From Caenibacillus caldisaponilyticus (lineage in GTDB: Bacteria > Bacillota > Bacilli > Bacillales > Sporolactobacillaceae), in the NCBI RefSeq assembly GCF_002003465.1, contig NZ_BDDQ01000030.1, positions 45,610-109,609 of the forward strand: a stretch of 64,000 bases of DNA. Direction: 5' to 3'. Below the pieces are notes generated by a model. That model saw nothing but the letters and a program-made list of their open reading frames with translations, searched no databases and was not told the DNA's origin. This document shows, one piece after another, positions 8,209 through 17,395 of this stretch. Position 1 is the first letter of the stretch. Each line of letters begins with the position of its first letter. The translations under genes were made by a program, and so were the position numbers.

Positions 8209-8724
8209 ATGGAAGCAAAATATGTGAACGAATCTCGCGCCGTCAAGTCGGCGCACGTTTTGCCGCCGGATACCAACAATTACAATACGATGTTCGGCGG
8301 AATCTTGATGGCCCATATCGATGACATCGCGGCGATTTCCGCGGCGCGCCATGCCCGCCGGCCGGTCGTGACCGCCTCGACAGATTCGGTCGATTTTCTT
8401 CATCCCATCAAAGCGGGATCGTCGGTCTGTCTGGAATCGTTCGTGACGTGGACGCATAAAACATCGATGGAAGTTTTTGTGAAAGTGATCGTTGAGGATT
8501 TGTTGACGGGGGATCGCAAACTTTGCGCGACGTCCTTTTTGACGTTTGTCGCTTTGGGCGAAGACGGAAGGCCGACCGAAGTGCCTCCCGTCATTCCGGA
8601 AACGGACGAAGAAATCATGCTTTATGAAAGCGCTCCATCGCGCTATGAAATTCGCAAACTAAGGAGAGAGGAAAGCCGGCGCTTTGCCAAAGTGATCACC
8701 GTGAAAAAGCCTTGGGAGCGGTGA
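8209..8724 (+). CDS. Acyl-CoA thioesterase, hotdog fold (YkhA/BFIT-like)
   Basis: A 171-residue single-hotdog acyl-CoA hydrolase that releases free fatty acid and CoA in the cytoplasm. The core motif NTMFGGILMAHIDDIAAISA contains the Asn and Asp expected at the active site; a second block, DFLHPIKAGSSV, and a third, CATSFLTFVAL, are characteristic of the YkhA branch. Length is normal. The start has AGAAAGGGAG upstream. It is a monocistronic gene. Confidence 0.9.
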   Translation: MEAKYVNESRAVKSAHVLPPDTNNYNTMFGGILMAHIDDIAAISAARHARRPVVTASTDSVDFLHPIKAGSSVCLESFVTWTHKTSMEVFVKVIVEDLLTGDRKLCATSFLTFVALGEDGRPTEVPPVIPETDEEIMLYESAPSRYEIRKLRREESRRFAKVITVKKPWER

Positions 8725-9057
8725 CGGAAGCAGCGAGAGCGATGGTGTTTGCTCTGCTAAAAATCAATCTCTGTGCCATCGGGATGCCTGGCTTTGCAAG
8801 TTTAGGAAAATCGAATGGCCGTCCGTCGGCCTGCCGAGCGGCATAACCATCGATCGCCTTTTCCGCAAACCAGGCGGGACGCTTGCTCGAACACGTAAAA
8901 AACAAATGATTGCCGCAAGGGTCCAAACCATCGTGTCGGCGACAGCGGCGGCACGCCGAACCGCGCCCAGTCTTCCGATCGCCTTTGCCCGTTAAAAGGA
9001 AAATCCGGTTTGCGCGGCGAAATGATATAGCCGAAAACAAAGACGGGAGGCAGCGCG
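8725..9057. other. Intergenic region, possible decayed frame on the - strand
   Basis: No intact gene. On the - strand between about 8760 and 9000, short blocks in two different frames (for example LDPCGNHLFF) faintly recall a VOC/glyoxalase protein, but the evidence is too thin for a call. Confidence 0.25.
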
Positions 9058-10722
9058 ATGATGGGCACTTATGACATAGAAATTCGCCGCGACGTCCGCA
9101 TACCGCTCCGCGACGGCGTGACGCTGTCCGCAGATTTGTATCGGCCTGCCGAGGCGGGACGGTATCCGTCGATCGTCGTGCGCACACCGTACATGAAAAA
9201 TACGAAGGCGAATCATGAAAACGGCTGCTATTACGCGCGGCACGGGTACGCCGTGCTGATCGTCGATGTCCGCGGCCGAGGCGATTCGGACGGCGCGTTC
9301 ATTCCCTACCGGAACGAAGGGGACGACGGATATGATTGCATTGAATGGGCCGCGGAGCAAGATTGGTGTGACGGCAACGTCGGCACGATGGGCGGATCTT
9401 ATCTCGGGCGCATCCAATGGCTCACCGCGATTAAACAACCGCCGCATCTCAAAACCATGATCGTCTCGGTCACTCCGTCCGACCCGTTTGTCGAATGGCC
9501 GACGGGGACGCCGACGCCGATGCACGTCTGCTGGTTGTACATGACGAGCGGGCGGATCATGCAAAACATTGATGTCATCGATTGGGAGGCGGTGTATAAA
9601 CACCTGCCGCTCGTGACGATGGACGAAAAGACGGGCAAACGCCTGCCGCACTGGCGCGAAGAGCTCGAGCATACCCACCTCGATGATTGGTGGAAAGCGA
9701 TCTGTTACCAAAACGCGTTTGATAAAGTCGATCTTCCGGTTTTACATATTTCGGGTTGGTATGACGATGAGCAGGTCGGCACGCCGCTCAATTTTATCGG
9801 CATGACCAAACACGCCCCGTCCGAACGCGCGCGCCGCAACCAAAAATTAATCATGGGTCCGTGGATTCACCAAATCAACACGTCGACGAAAATCGGCGCC
9901 ATCGATTTCGGCCCCGATGCCGTGATCGATTTAAAAGGTTATCAATTGAGATGGTTTAATCGTTGGCTAAAAGGCGAAAAAAACGGCATTGACGCGGAAA
10001 AACCGGTCAAAATCTTCGTGATGGGGCGAAACGAATGGGTGGAAGAAGAGGCTTGGCCTTTGCCGAATACGAAGTGGACGCGCTTTTACCTTCACAGCGG
10101 CGGTCGTGCGAACAGCCGCTTCGGCGATGGCGTGCTCTCGATGCATCCGCCCGAAACCGACGAAGCCGAGGCCGATAGCTACGACTATGATCCGAGCGAT
10201 CCGGTGCCGTTTATCACCGACATGGTGTCGAACCAAATCGGCGGGGCGGATGACTATTCGGCGATTGAACGGCGCGACGACGTTTTGGTCTACAGCACGC
10301 CGCCCCTAGACGCGGATGTGGAAGTGACCGGACCCGTTAAAATGGAGCTGTACGCAAGTTCCGACGCCAAAGATACCGACTTCATGGTTAAACTGTTGGA
10401 CGTCCATCCCAACGGATTCGCGCAGCGGCTCACCGACGGCATGGTGCGCGCGCGTTTTCGGAACGGTATGGATCGCCCGGAATTGATCAAACCGGGCGTG
10501 ATCTATAAGTTTGAAATCGATTGCTGGAACACGTCGCACGTATTTAAGAAAGGCCACCGCATCCGCATCGAAATCGCATCGAGCGCATTTCCGAAATACG
10601 ACGTGAATCTGAACACCGGTGCGCCGCTCGGGAAAACAAGCGAGATGATAACGGCCCATCAAACGGTTTTTCACGATCCCGAACACCCGTCGGCGATCAT
10701 CCTGCCGATCATCGAAAGGTAA
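9058..10722 (+). CDS. CocE/NonD family hydrolase (X-Pro dipeptidyl-peptidase S15 type)
   Basis: A 554-residue serine hydrolase of the CocE/NonD family, with the S15 alpha/beta-hydrolase domain (residues ~10-300) followed by the C-terminal jelly-roll domain (~325-550). The nucleophile elbow is GGSYLG; the acid and base are most likely in HISGWYDDEQVGTP and GPWIHQIN. Early motifs IPLRDGVTLSADLYRP and VDVRGRGDSDG are typical. The family hydrolyses esters or amides, including cocaine esterase and glutaryl acylase relatives; the substrate here is unknown. GGGAGG precedes the tandem ATG start. Confidence 0.9.
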   Translation: MMGTYDIEIRRDVRIPLRDGVTLSADLYRPAEAGRYPSIVVRTPYMKNTKANHENGCYYARHGYAVLIVDVRGRGDSDGAFIPYRNEGDDGYDCIEWAAEQDWCDGNVGTMGGSYLGRIQWLTAIKQPPHLKTMIVSVTPSDPFVEWPTGTPTPMHVCWLYMTSGRIMQNIDVIDWEAVYKHLPLVTMDEKTGKRLPHWREELEHTHLDDWWKAICYQNAFDKVDLPVLHISGWYDDEQVGTPLNFIGMTKHAPSERARRNQKLIMGPWIHQINTSTKIGAIDFGPDAVIDLKGYQLRWFNRWLKGEKNGIDAEKPVKIFVMGRNEWVEEEAWPLPNTKWTRFYLHSGGRANSRFGDGVLSMHPPETDEAEADSYDYDPSDPVPFITDMVSNQIGGADDYSAIERRDDVLVYSTPPLDADVEVTGPVKMELYASSDAKDTDFMVKLLDVHPNGFAQRLTDGMVRARFRNGMDRPELIKPGVIYKFEIDCWNTSHVFKKGHRIRIEIASSAFPKYDVNLNTGAPLGKTSEMITAHQTVFHDPEHPSAIILPIIER

Positions 10723-10955
10723 TCGGAAGCGCCAACAATGGGGAAGCGGTATGCGGACGGTTTGGAAGCGTGAGGCGCGCGTCAGATCGTTTGCGGGGCT
10801 TGAAAAAGCAGGCGTTTATATCCTTTGGAAGGCGAAAAAATCCGCTAAAAGGTTAAGAAATCCGCGAACGTCCAAACAGGCGAATCGCTCCGGCATAAGC
10901 TGTTAATGTGTGGTTTACCCCCACAAATCTGATTATAAAAAGGAGCGATTGACGA

Positions 10956-11060
10956 ATGAGTTATGGTGGTGGCTACGGTTACGGCTACGGCGCCGGCTTC
11001 GCGTTGATCGTCGTTTTGTTCATTCTTTTGATCATCGTCGGCACGTCCTACGTTTGGTAA
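10956..11060 (+). CDS. YjcZ family sporulation protein
   Basis: A 34-codon gene with ribosome binding site AAAAGGAG upstream. The product is MSYGGGYGYGYGAGFALIVV followed by LFILLIIVGTSYVW: a Gly/Tyr-rich N-terminus and a single hydrophobic helix ending in an aromatic residue. This is the YjcZ/YitR-type small sporulation protein, common in spore formers and often missed in annotation. A perfect terminator follows 10 bases after the stop. Confidence 0.85.
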   Translation: MSYGGGYGYGYGAGFALIVVLFILLIIVGTSYVW

Positions 11061-11069
11061 TGAAAGTTC

Positions 11070-11098
11070 AAAACCACCCGAAACGGGTGGTTTTGGTT
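11070..11098 (+). terminator. Terminator after YjcZ-type gene
   Basis: AAAACCACCC / GGGTGGTTTT perfect stem with a 5-base loop, ending in T-rich sequence. Confidence 0.9.
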
Positions 11099-11108
11099 TC
11101 TCCCGATG

Positions 11109-11143
11109 AAAAAAGCGTTCAGGCAAAGCCCTGAACGCTTTTT
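11109..11143. terminator. Bidirectional terminator between YjcZ-type gene and ribU
   Basis: A 14-base stem, AAAAAGCGTTCAGG (11110-11123) with its complement at 11130-11143, with a T run on both strands. It can stop leftward transcripts from ribU and any read-through from the left. Confidence 0.85.
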
Positions 11144-11313
11144 AACGGGAAAGAAGAAATCACTTTTCGATGGAAATGGCGAAAAACCGCTCCGCAACGC
11201 CCGGTGATGCGATTCCGTTCATACATGGCGGAGGATACGGCCGCACCCCATGCCGGCCGAGGCAGGGAACGGATGAGGCATTAATGCGTTCCTTCCCGAT
11301 CGGTCCCGCTTCG

Positions 11314-11901
11314 CTAAGCATCCGTTCGTAAGCGCGGGCGAAGGCGCGCGTAAATCGGCAAAGCGAGGATGGAGATAATAATGCCTTTGATGATGTTAAA
11401 GGGCAAGATCGCCAGGACGATCAGGCTGATCAGATCATGGATCGAATGGTTGGCGGCCTTCGCGAGCTGCACCGCTTGTTCAATGCTGAAGCCTAGGAAA
11501 TAGGCGTACAACGGAAAAATAATAAAGTAGTTGGCGACGCTCATGACGCCCGCCATGACCAGGGTTCCCGCTCCCATGCCGATGATGAGCGAGCGCAGCG
11601 TTTTCCCCTTATGATAGATGTAAGTGCTGACCACTATGAAGAGGCTGCCGGCAAAGAAATTGGCGGCTTCTCCGATGACGGATCCCATCACGAAAGCGTG
11701 GATGATATTCTTGACCGCTTCGACGACGACGCCGGCGAGCGGGCCGTACATGATGGCCGCGATGAGCGCCGGAATGTCGCTCAGGTCGATTTGCAAAAAC
11801 ACCGGAATGAGCGGCAGCGGGAATTGCAGATACATGATCAAATAAGCGATCGCCGAAAGCAAGGCGACGGTAATGTTCCTTCTTAAAGACATTTTTTTCA
11901 T
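11314..11901 (-). CDS. ribU: Riboflavin ECF transporter S component RibU
   Basis: A 195-residue membrane protein with six hydrophobic segments. The N-terminal part (ITVALLSAIAYLIMYLQFPLP followed by LQIDLSDIPALIA) and the block VVEAVKNIIHAFV are diagnostic of RibU (YpaA), the riboflavin-binding subunit that works with the shared EcfAA'T module. No EcfAT genes are in the window. The gene is preceded by an FMN riboswitch with its own terminator and promoter, so expression should fall when FMN is plentiful. Confidence 0.95.
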   Translation of the reverse strand: MKKMSLRRNITVALLSAIAYLIMYLQFPLPLIPVFLQIDLSDIPALIAAIMYGPLAGVVVEAVKNIIHAFVMGSVIGEAANFFAGSLFIVVSTYIYHKGKTLRSLIIGMGAGTLVMAGVMSVANYFIIFPLYAYFLGFSIEQAVQLAKAANHSIHDLISLIVLAILPFNIIKGIIISILALPIYARLRPRLRTDA

Positions 11902-12002
11902 CAGATCACCTCATTTTTGATTCTTTGGGTCGGGTCTGATGATGGGCTGCGGCGGAGTGCGGACTTCGAACGCGTCGTGCCGAAAACTTTTTACATAATA
12001 AA

Positions 12003-12030
12003 AACGCCCAAGGGACATTCCCTTGGGCGT
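12003..12030 (-). terminator. Riboswitch-controlled terminator of ribU
   Basis: CGCCCAAGGGA / TCCCTTGGGCG stem on the - strand followed by TTTTTATTAT, placed between the FMN aptamer and the ribU start. It is the expression platform of the riboswitch. Confidence 0.9.
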
Positions 12031-12086
12031 CGAAGTTTTCACGGAATACGAAACGATCGGCTCCGAAAAAGCGCAGCCGTGCTCAT

Positions 12087-12215
12087 CATCCTTCTCCCAT
12101 CCAGACTATACTGTCGGTTCCGGATTCTCACCGGATCCTGCCTTGACGGCTCGCGGACTTAGAGAGCAAGCTCTCAACACCGCCGGTCGGGAATTTCACC
12201 CTGCCCCGAAGGAAT
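12087..12215 (-). ncRNA. FMN riboswitch (RFN element)
   Basis: Read on the - strand, the segment has the RFN hallmarks in order: TTCGGGGCAGGGTGAAATTC, CCGACCGGCGGT, a variable hairpin (GAGAGCTTGCTCTC), AGTCCGCGAG, GGCAGGATCCGGTGAGAATC, and GGAACCGACAGT followed by TATAGTCTGGATGGGAGAAG. These correspond to P1-P6 of the FMN aptamer. It precedes ribU by about 185 bases, with the terminator in between. Confidence 0.97.
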
Positions 12216-12234
12216 GTCTTTAATTTTCATATCC

Positions 12235-12263
12235 ATTATAACCACCTGGAATCGGTACAGCAA
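12235..12263 (-). promoter_or_regulatory. Promoter of the FMN riboswitch-ribU transcript
   Basis: On the - strand: TTGCTG (12258-12263), a 17-base spacer, and TATAAT (12235-12240), about 20 bases before the aptamer begins. Confidence 0.75.
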
Positions 12264-12607
12264 GCGATTTGTTTCGCCCTTTGTCGGCGCGGCCGCGGAG
12301 GTTTCGGATTGCCCGTCAAAAGCTGGACGCACCAAAGCCTTTGCCGCGGCTGAAATCGCCCGCTGCTTGGTTATTTCCCTGCCGGTACGTAAGACGGGGA
12401 TGGCCGGCCTGAAACACGGGCGTTTTCATGCTGGTTCCACCCGATATTTTCAGGCAACGGGAAACTTGTCCTATATTCGTCAATATCTTTAGCAGCGACG
12501 CTCAATCGGCGCTTAATGCTTGCTGTTTTATATATTTTATATTGTTTAATCAATTAATAATTTATAATCGAATCAGGGCGATCTGTTCCGGAGGGAAATC
12601 GATTTAT
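12264..12607. other. Intergenic region upstream of histidine phosphatase
   Basis: No gene seen. The part at 12510-12570 is very AT-rich and ends in TTTATAATCG, a likely -10 region for the downstream gene; a matching -35 with standard spacing is not clear. Confidence 0.35.
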
Positions 12608-13180
12608 ATGTTTACCCATTTATACTTTGTGAGGCATGCCCATTCCGCCTATACACCTGATGAATACGGAAGGCCGTTATCTGAAAGAGGGCAGGCCGAT
12701 GCCAAAAAAGTCACAGCAGTACTTGAAAAGGAAAAGATCGATGCCGTCATTTCCAGTCCTTATAAACGGGCGGTGCAAACCGTAGAAGGCATCGCCGCAT
12801 GCATCGGCAAAGAGATCGCCATTGAGCCGGCATTTAGAGAGCGGAAACTGTCCGCAAAGCCCGTCACGAATTTTGATCAAGCCATTGAAAATGTCTGGCG
12901 GGATTTCCGCTTTTCCTGGGAAGGAGGGGAGTCCAATCTCGCCGCCCAGGAAAGGGGCGTGCAAGCCACTTTGCAGGTTTTGGAGAAATATGCGGGCCAA
13001 AACATCGTCATCGGCACCCATGGCAATTTAATGGTTCTGATTATGCATTATTTTGACAAGCGGTTTGATTTTCATTTTTGGAGAGCCCTTGATATGCCGG
13101 ATATTTATCGATTGACCTTTCAATGCACGTCGTTAAAAGGCGTGAAACGAATTTGGCATCGTTCATCGGGCGGTTTCTAG
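12608..13180 (+). CDS. Histidine phosphatase family protein (phosphoglycerate mutase-like)
   Basis: A 190-residue protein with the phosphohistidine motif LYFVRHAHSAY at the N-terminus, GRPLSERGQADA, ISSPYKRAVQT (second Arg) and the second catalytic His in VIGTHGNLMVLI. These are the four corners of the dPGM/phosphatase active site. Most small bacterial members are phosphatases rather than mutases; the substrate is unknown. ATG 12608 is chosen because the family begins directly with the RHG region; the frame is open for another 180 bases upstream. GGAGG lies 13 bases before it, rather far. Confidence 0.85.
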   Translation: MFTHLYFVRHAHSAYTPDEYGRPLSERGQADAKKVTAVLEKEKIDAVISSPYKRAVQTVEGIAACIGKEIAIEPAFRERKLSAKPVTNFDQAIENVWRDFRFSWEGGESNLAAQERGVQATLQVLEKYAGQNIVIGTHGNLMVLIMHYFDKRFDFHFWRALDMPDIYRLTFQCTSLKGVKRIWHRSSGGF

Positions 13181-13294
13181 CGCCACCCGTATCAGGATTT
13201 TAAGGGCAATTTTTGAGTTTTTAGCAAAATGCGGAAAGCGAAACGCATCAATTACGGCCGTTTTGCGGAATTCCCCTAGAAACGCCATCATACG

Positions 13295-14110
13295 ATGTAT
13301 TGGCAAACTTGCGTCCTGTCCGTCCAAGGCAAAAGCGATGAGGCGCTGGCGATTCTGGCACGCGCCCTCAAAAGCGGGATATGGTGGCATCCGCATTTGC
13401 TCGCCCATGATCCTGATTTCAAACCGCTGCAAGAATCAGAAGCCTTTAAGAAGATTATTAAACTGTGCCAAGAAAAATTGGAAAAGAACAAGGGCGGCAT
13501 CCCGGCGCGGCTTTTCGAATACGGCAGGACGCGAAGGCGGCGATTTTTTCCTTGCATTGGCGGAATTCGAATGTCGAGGAATTTGCGCCTTATTGGCTTG
13601 ATGAGCGAACGACCGACCGCTACCTTTTTGGTTTTCCGCAATCGTCGCAAATCTGCGGCTATAAGGCGTATTGTTGGGATGACCGCGAGACCGCATGGAA
13701 AGATATCGAGCGGACCTATGCGGCATTTAAAAAAACGCCGCGCGTTCGGCACCGCCATCCTCGCCGGCGCTTCCCAAGGAGGGGTTCTCACCGTCGAGCT
13801 CGGTTTCCGCGCCCTGTTTTTGGACACAAGCGGTTTTATCGCGGCCGTTCCCGCCATTAAAGACGTCTCCTCAATAGAAAAATCGATAAAAGAAAAGAGA
13901 AGGAAGGATTTAAAAGGCTGCCTGATCACAGGGGACAAAGACCCTTATTACCAGAAAACGCTGGAGCTGGCGGCGCTTTTTGAAAAAGAGGGGATACCGT
14001 GCCAATGCATTGTAAAAGAAGGAATGGGCCACTTTTTTCCCGAAGACTTTCCCGTATTGTTGGAACAGGCGGTCGAGTTCATTCTATACACAACCGGCCG
14101 GCCGGAATAA
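13295..14110 (+). pseudogene. Broken alpha/beta hydrolase with TPR-like N-terminus
   Basis: Three parts of one protein lie in two frames. The first (13295 to ~13500) reads QGKSDEALAILARALKSG, a TPR-like piece, up to EKLEKN. The middle (~13520-13730) continues in another frame with IFSLHWRNSNVEEFAPYW and YLFGFPQSSQICGYKAYCW. The last part returns to the first frame: ILAGASQGG (nucleophile), GDKDPYY (acid) and GMGHFFPEDFP (catalytic His). Two compensating frameshifts at about 13505-13520 and 13730 therefore split an otherwise recognisable hydrolase. No good start codon with a ribosome binding site is seen. Confidence 0.75.
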
Positions 14111-14323
14111 GCGGCCCGTCTCAATTTGTAACCAATGTCGGCGGAACTTGCGGCGTCTATCATGCTGGCGCTGCCGGTCGGCTAAAAGGCGGTCGCTTTC
14201 GTCCCGCAGGCGGCCGAAGCCGAAAATCGGTCTCCGGACAGATTTTTAAAGCCTTGTTCTTGCCGGCGGCACATATCTATGAAATATCAGCATAAATATC
14301 AGAAAATATAGAAAATTTTTTTA

Positions 14324-15123
14324 ATCGGGAAATCGGCGACCATCCTCGGGCAAGCGGCCGCCGGCTTCGTCATCGCCGGGATCGGGATCGGGGCCGGTTG
14401 GACGTTGTCCGCGGAAGCCTTTTCTTTTTTCTTCGCCGCCGCCTGCGTGGACTGAGCCGCCAAACCGAAGCGGGCGTCCCGCATGCCGTCCGCAACGAAA
14501 TCAAAAGAAGCGGGGGAAACGCATTCCTTCTGGGGCAAATTGAAAAGCGGCCGGCAATATTCCAAAATCATCCGATGATCTATGCGTTGGTGTTGAGCGC
14601 CATGCTCGTTAACATCATTTCCTACATTGGCCCGCTCTACCCGGCCTTCGTGAAGGTTCAATTGCGGAGCGGGGCGGAAGTCTACGGGCTGATTCAGGCC
14701 GCGTCGGTCATCTGCGGCATGCTCGGCGGCTTATTGACCGGCCTGCTCAGCAGACGTTTCAAAACGGGCCGTTTGATGGGGGGATCTTTGCTGTTCGCTG
14801 GCTTTTGCCCGATCGGCATCGCCGTCTCGAATTCCGTCCCTTTGACCATGGCTCCGCGCTTTGCGCAAACCTTCTTCACCAATATGGCGTCGATAGTCAT
14901 GATTTCGGCCCGGCTCGCCTTGGTCGAAAAACTTACCGCGGGCGCGTGTTCGGCATTTCGCAATCGTTCGCCATGCCGCTCAGCACTCTGATTGCCGGTA
15001 TTCTTGGCGACCGCACCGGCGTATCCGTCCTCTTTCCCTTTGTGGGTGTTTGGGGTCATCGGCGTCGCGGCCTTCGCATTGGTCAATCCGAATATCCGAA
15101 ACTTAAATGTCAAGGAGTCGTAA
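14324..15123 (+). pseudogene. Truncated, frameshifted MFS transporter
   Basis: The segment begins inside an MFS protein (GKSATILGQAAAGFVIAG, resembling the fourth to fifth membrane helices) and lacks the first ~130 residues. It then changes frame at about 14455, continues through QNHPMIYALVLSAMLVNIIS and IQAASVICGMLGGLLTG, changes frame again near 14940 into FGISQSFAMPLSTLIAGIL, and once more near 15045 into FGVIGVAAFALVNPNIR, ending with TAA at 15121-15123. At least three frameshifts and an N-terminal deletion make it non-functional. The next gene is a second, better preserved MFS transporter. Confidence 0.75.
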
Positions 15124-15153
15124 AATTTTTTACCAAAACATGGGGGGATCTCG

Positions 15154-16400
15154 GTGATTGCGCTTCTCAGTTCATGGTCTTATCTAAAATTATGGCTTGC
15201 GCAGGTCGTCTCCGAGTTCGGGGACGGCCTTACGAAACGTTGATCATCATCCTTGTCGCGACTCAATCCGACAATCCGTTCATCATCGGTTTCGTCATCT
15301 TTGCGCAAATGCTTCCGACCGCGGTTTTCGGGGTATTCATGGGTCCTCTCGCCGACCGATTTTCCAAGCGGTTGATTATGGCCGGCATGGATATATATCG
15401 AATGATCATCGTGTTGCTGATGCTTTTCGCTCAACACCATGTTTGGCTGATTCTCGCGCTCATCGTGCTGGAGGGCGTCGGGACGTCGCTTTTTGAACCG
15501 GCACGTTCCGCATCCATTTCTTTATTGGTGAAAAAGGAAAAACTGGCCGAAGCGGTCGGGCTGTCGCAAGGGACCGCGCAGGCGATGATGATCATCGCTC
15601 CCGCGGCCGCCGGGCTTTTGTTTTTGCTGAAGGATAACGATTTGATTTTTATCATCGATGCGTGCACGTTTATCGTTTCCGCCGCGATCCTCCTCACCAT
15701 TAAAGAATTGAACCGAAAGAGCGAAGAAAACGGACCGGGGCGGGAGACCGAAGGCTATTTGCTGTCGATCGGCCGGGGAATCCGGACCGTCTTCGGCCTT
15801 CCCGTATTAAGATTTTTGATTCTGTTTTTGATCCCGATGACGCTCGCCGCCGGTGTGTTGAACACCAACATCAATGCCTTGTTTTTGATGGAATTAAAGG
15901 TGCCCGCGGCGAAATTCGGATTTTTGGACGCGACGGTCGGGATGGGCGCCGTTCTTGGGGCGCTCGCTTCCCCCTATATCATTAAACGGATGCGGCCGGG
16001 CGTGATGCTTCTCGCGAGCACCGGCGCGATCGGCATTTGGATGTTCCTTGCCCTGGTCTTGCCGCATTTTTCAGAGTTGTTCGGTCTCTCTCCCGTCTTC
16101 GTCTGGTCGTTTTTAGTCGGCGGTTTGAACGCGCTGTTGAACGTTCCGGTGAGCGCCTTGTTTTTGGGCATTACCCCGCAGGAATTTTTGGGACGCGGCT
16201 CGGCGATATTGCAAGCGACCGTCAATTGGGGGCAGATGGCAGGCATTTTGCTCGGCGGGTATGCGGCGAACCTTGCCGGTACGCTCTATGCGACGGCGGG
16301 GACGGGCGTCTTCATGGTTTTGGCTACCATGGTTTTCCCCTTCCTGCGCGGATTTAAAGATCTTTATCGCGTCAAAAGCGAAGCGGAGCAAGTGGCATGA
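15154..16400 (+). pseudogene. MFS transporter with a single frameshift near the N-terminus
   Basis: GTG 15154 (GGGGGGAT upstream) opens a frame reading SSWSYLKLWLAQVVSEFGDG, the normal start of an MFS_3/macrolide-type exporter, which stops at TGA about 15240. From about 15236 another frame continues without a break to 16400 with LIIILVATQSDNPFIIGFVI, LADRFSKRLIMAGMD and a full set of membrane segments. Restoring one A in the AAA run at 15234-15236 would join the two parts into a protein of about 415 residues. It is therefore either a recent one-base deletion or a sequencing error. Confidence 0.75.
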
Positions 16401-16478
16401 CTCACAACTAGCAATCGTGTCGTGACGGGGGACGTCCTTCAAACGTGCGAAAATCATTTTTTCCGGGGGGACAATGAA

Positions 16479-16953
16479 ATGGGAAAATCGCGCTTGTCCG
16501 TGTTTCAGTCGCTCAGGGATTATAGTTGGGACGCGGAGTCCTGGTTTTTGCCTATGGCTTCCGCCATCGAAGGAGTCACATCCGAAGAAGCATCATGGCG
16601 GCCGCCTGGCGGAGGCAACACCATTTGGCAAACCTTGAACCCTCTCAACTATTATAACGCGTGCATTTTGGAAAGATTGAAAGGGCGTTCGCCTGACCCT
16701 TCGTTCATCACGAATACGGCGACGTTCGGGGCGCCCGGCGACCCGGATGACCGCGAGGGATGGAAACGCGACGCCGCACCCGCGACATCGCTGAGTGCAT
16801 CCAAGAAGCGCTGAGGAAACTCAAGGAAGAGGATTTGGACAAAGACGCCTTGAGGAAACGCTCACTGCCTGGATCATGCATGATGCTTACCACACCGGCC
16901 AAATCGTCTTGCTCCGGAAGATGCAGGGCACCTGGCCGGCGGAGAGGAAATGA
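16479..16953 (+). pseudogene. Frameshifted DinB family protein, paralogue of the gene at 30400
   Basis: The first 80 residues closely match the intact DinB protein at 30400-30879 (shared stretches include SWFLPMASAIEG / SWFLPLASAIEG and GGNTIWQTLN). The metal-binding His of the LNHLN motif is Pro here (LNPLN). A frameshift near 16765 moves the rest into another frame (DIAECIQEALRKLKEEDLD), and a further shift near 16850 leads to TAWIMHDAYHTGQIVLLRK, ending at TGA 16951-16953. Loss of a metal ligand plus two frameshifts mark it as dead. Confidence 0.85.
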
Positions 16954-17395
16954 TTGTTAAGAAGACATCGATGCCGGACGCCGGGTCCGGGTGACCCGCG
17001 GATCGGCGCCGACATTGATTTGGTTCGCCGAACGCTATGAAGGGCGGGGCGGTCGCGCCGGAAACCCGCACGCTCGGCTTCTTCCCGCCCTTTAAGACAA
17101 GCGGCAATCGATGCGGCGACGGGGCTGGCTCTAGGCTCGACACCCTCGTCTGCCGATGACGGAGCCGCGCAATCGCACCTTTTCCGGTATTACACCGAAG
17201 CAAAAATCCGCCATTTCCACATCACCGCTTTGGACAGTCCCCCCTTTTTGGGCCACCATGAGTGTTATGATAAAGACGGAGAGAGATCCGCGCCAAATTG
17301 AAAGCGCTTAACCATAACCCGGAAGGCTCAACTTGACGCTCGGAAAAATGCCGCAAGCCAAGGTGTTGTAAAAATAAGCGGGAGGGGTTGATCGA
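16954..17395. other. Intergenic region, nothing recognised
   Basis: About 440 GC-rich bases between the DinB pseudogene and the acidic-protein gene. No frame on either strand reads like a protein, and no strong hairpin with a T-run was seen. Confidence 0.35.

Noticed and set aside
8760..9000. Possible decayed VOC/glyoxalase gene on the - strand
   Set aside because: Only short matches in two frames (such as DPCGN); not enough for a pseudogene call.
12428..12607. N-terminal extension of the histidine phosphatase
   Set aside because: The extra 60 residues run through AT-rich promoter-like DNA and the family starts at the RHG motif region.
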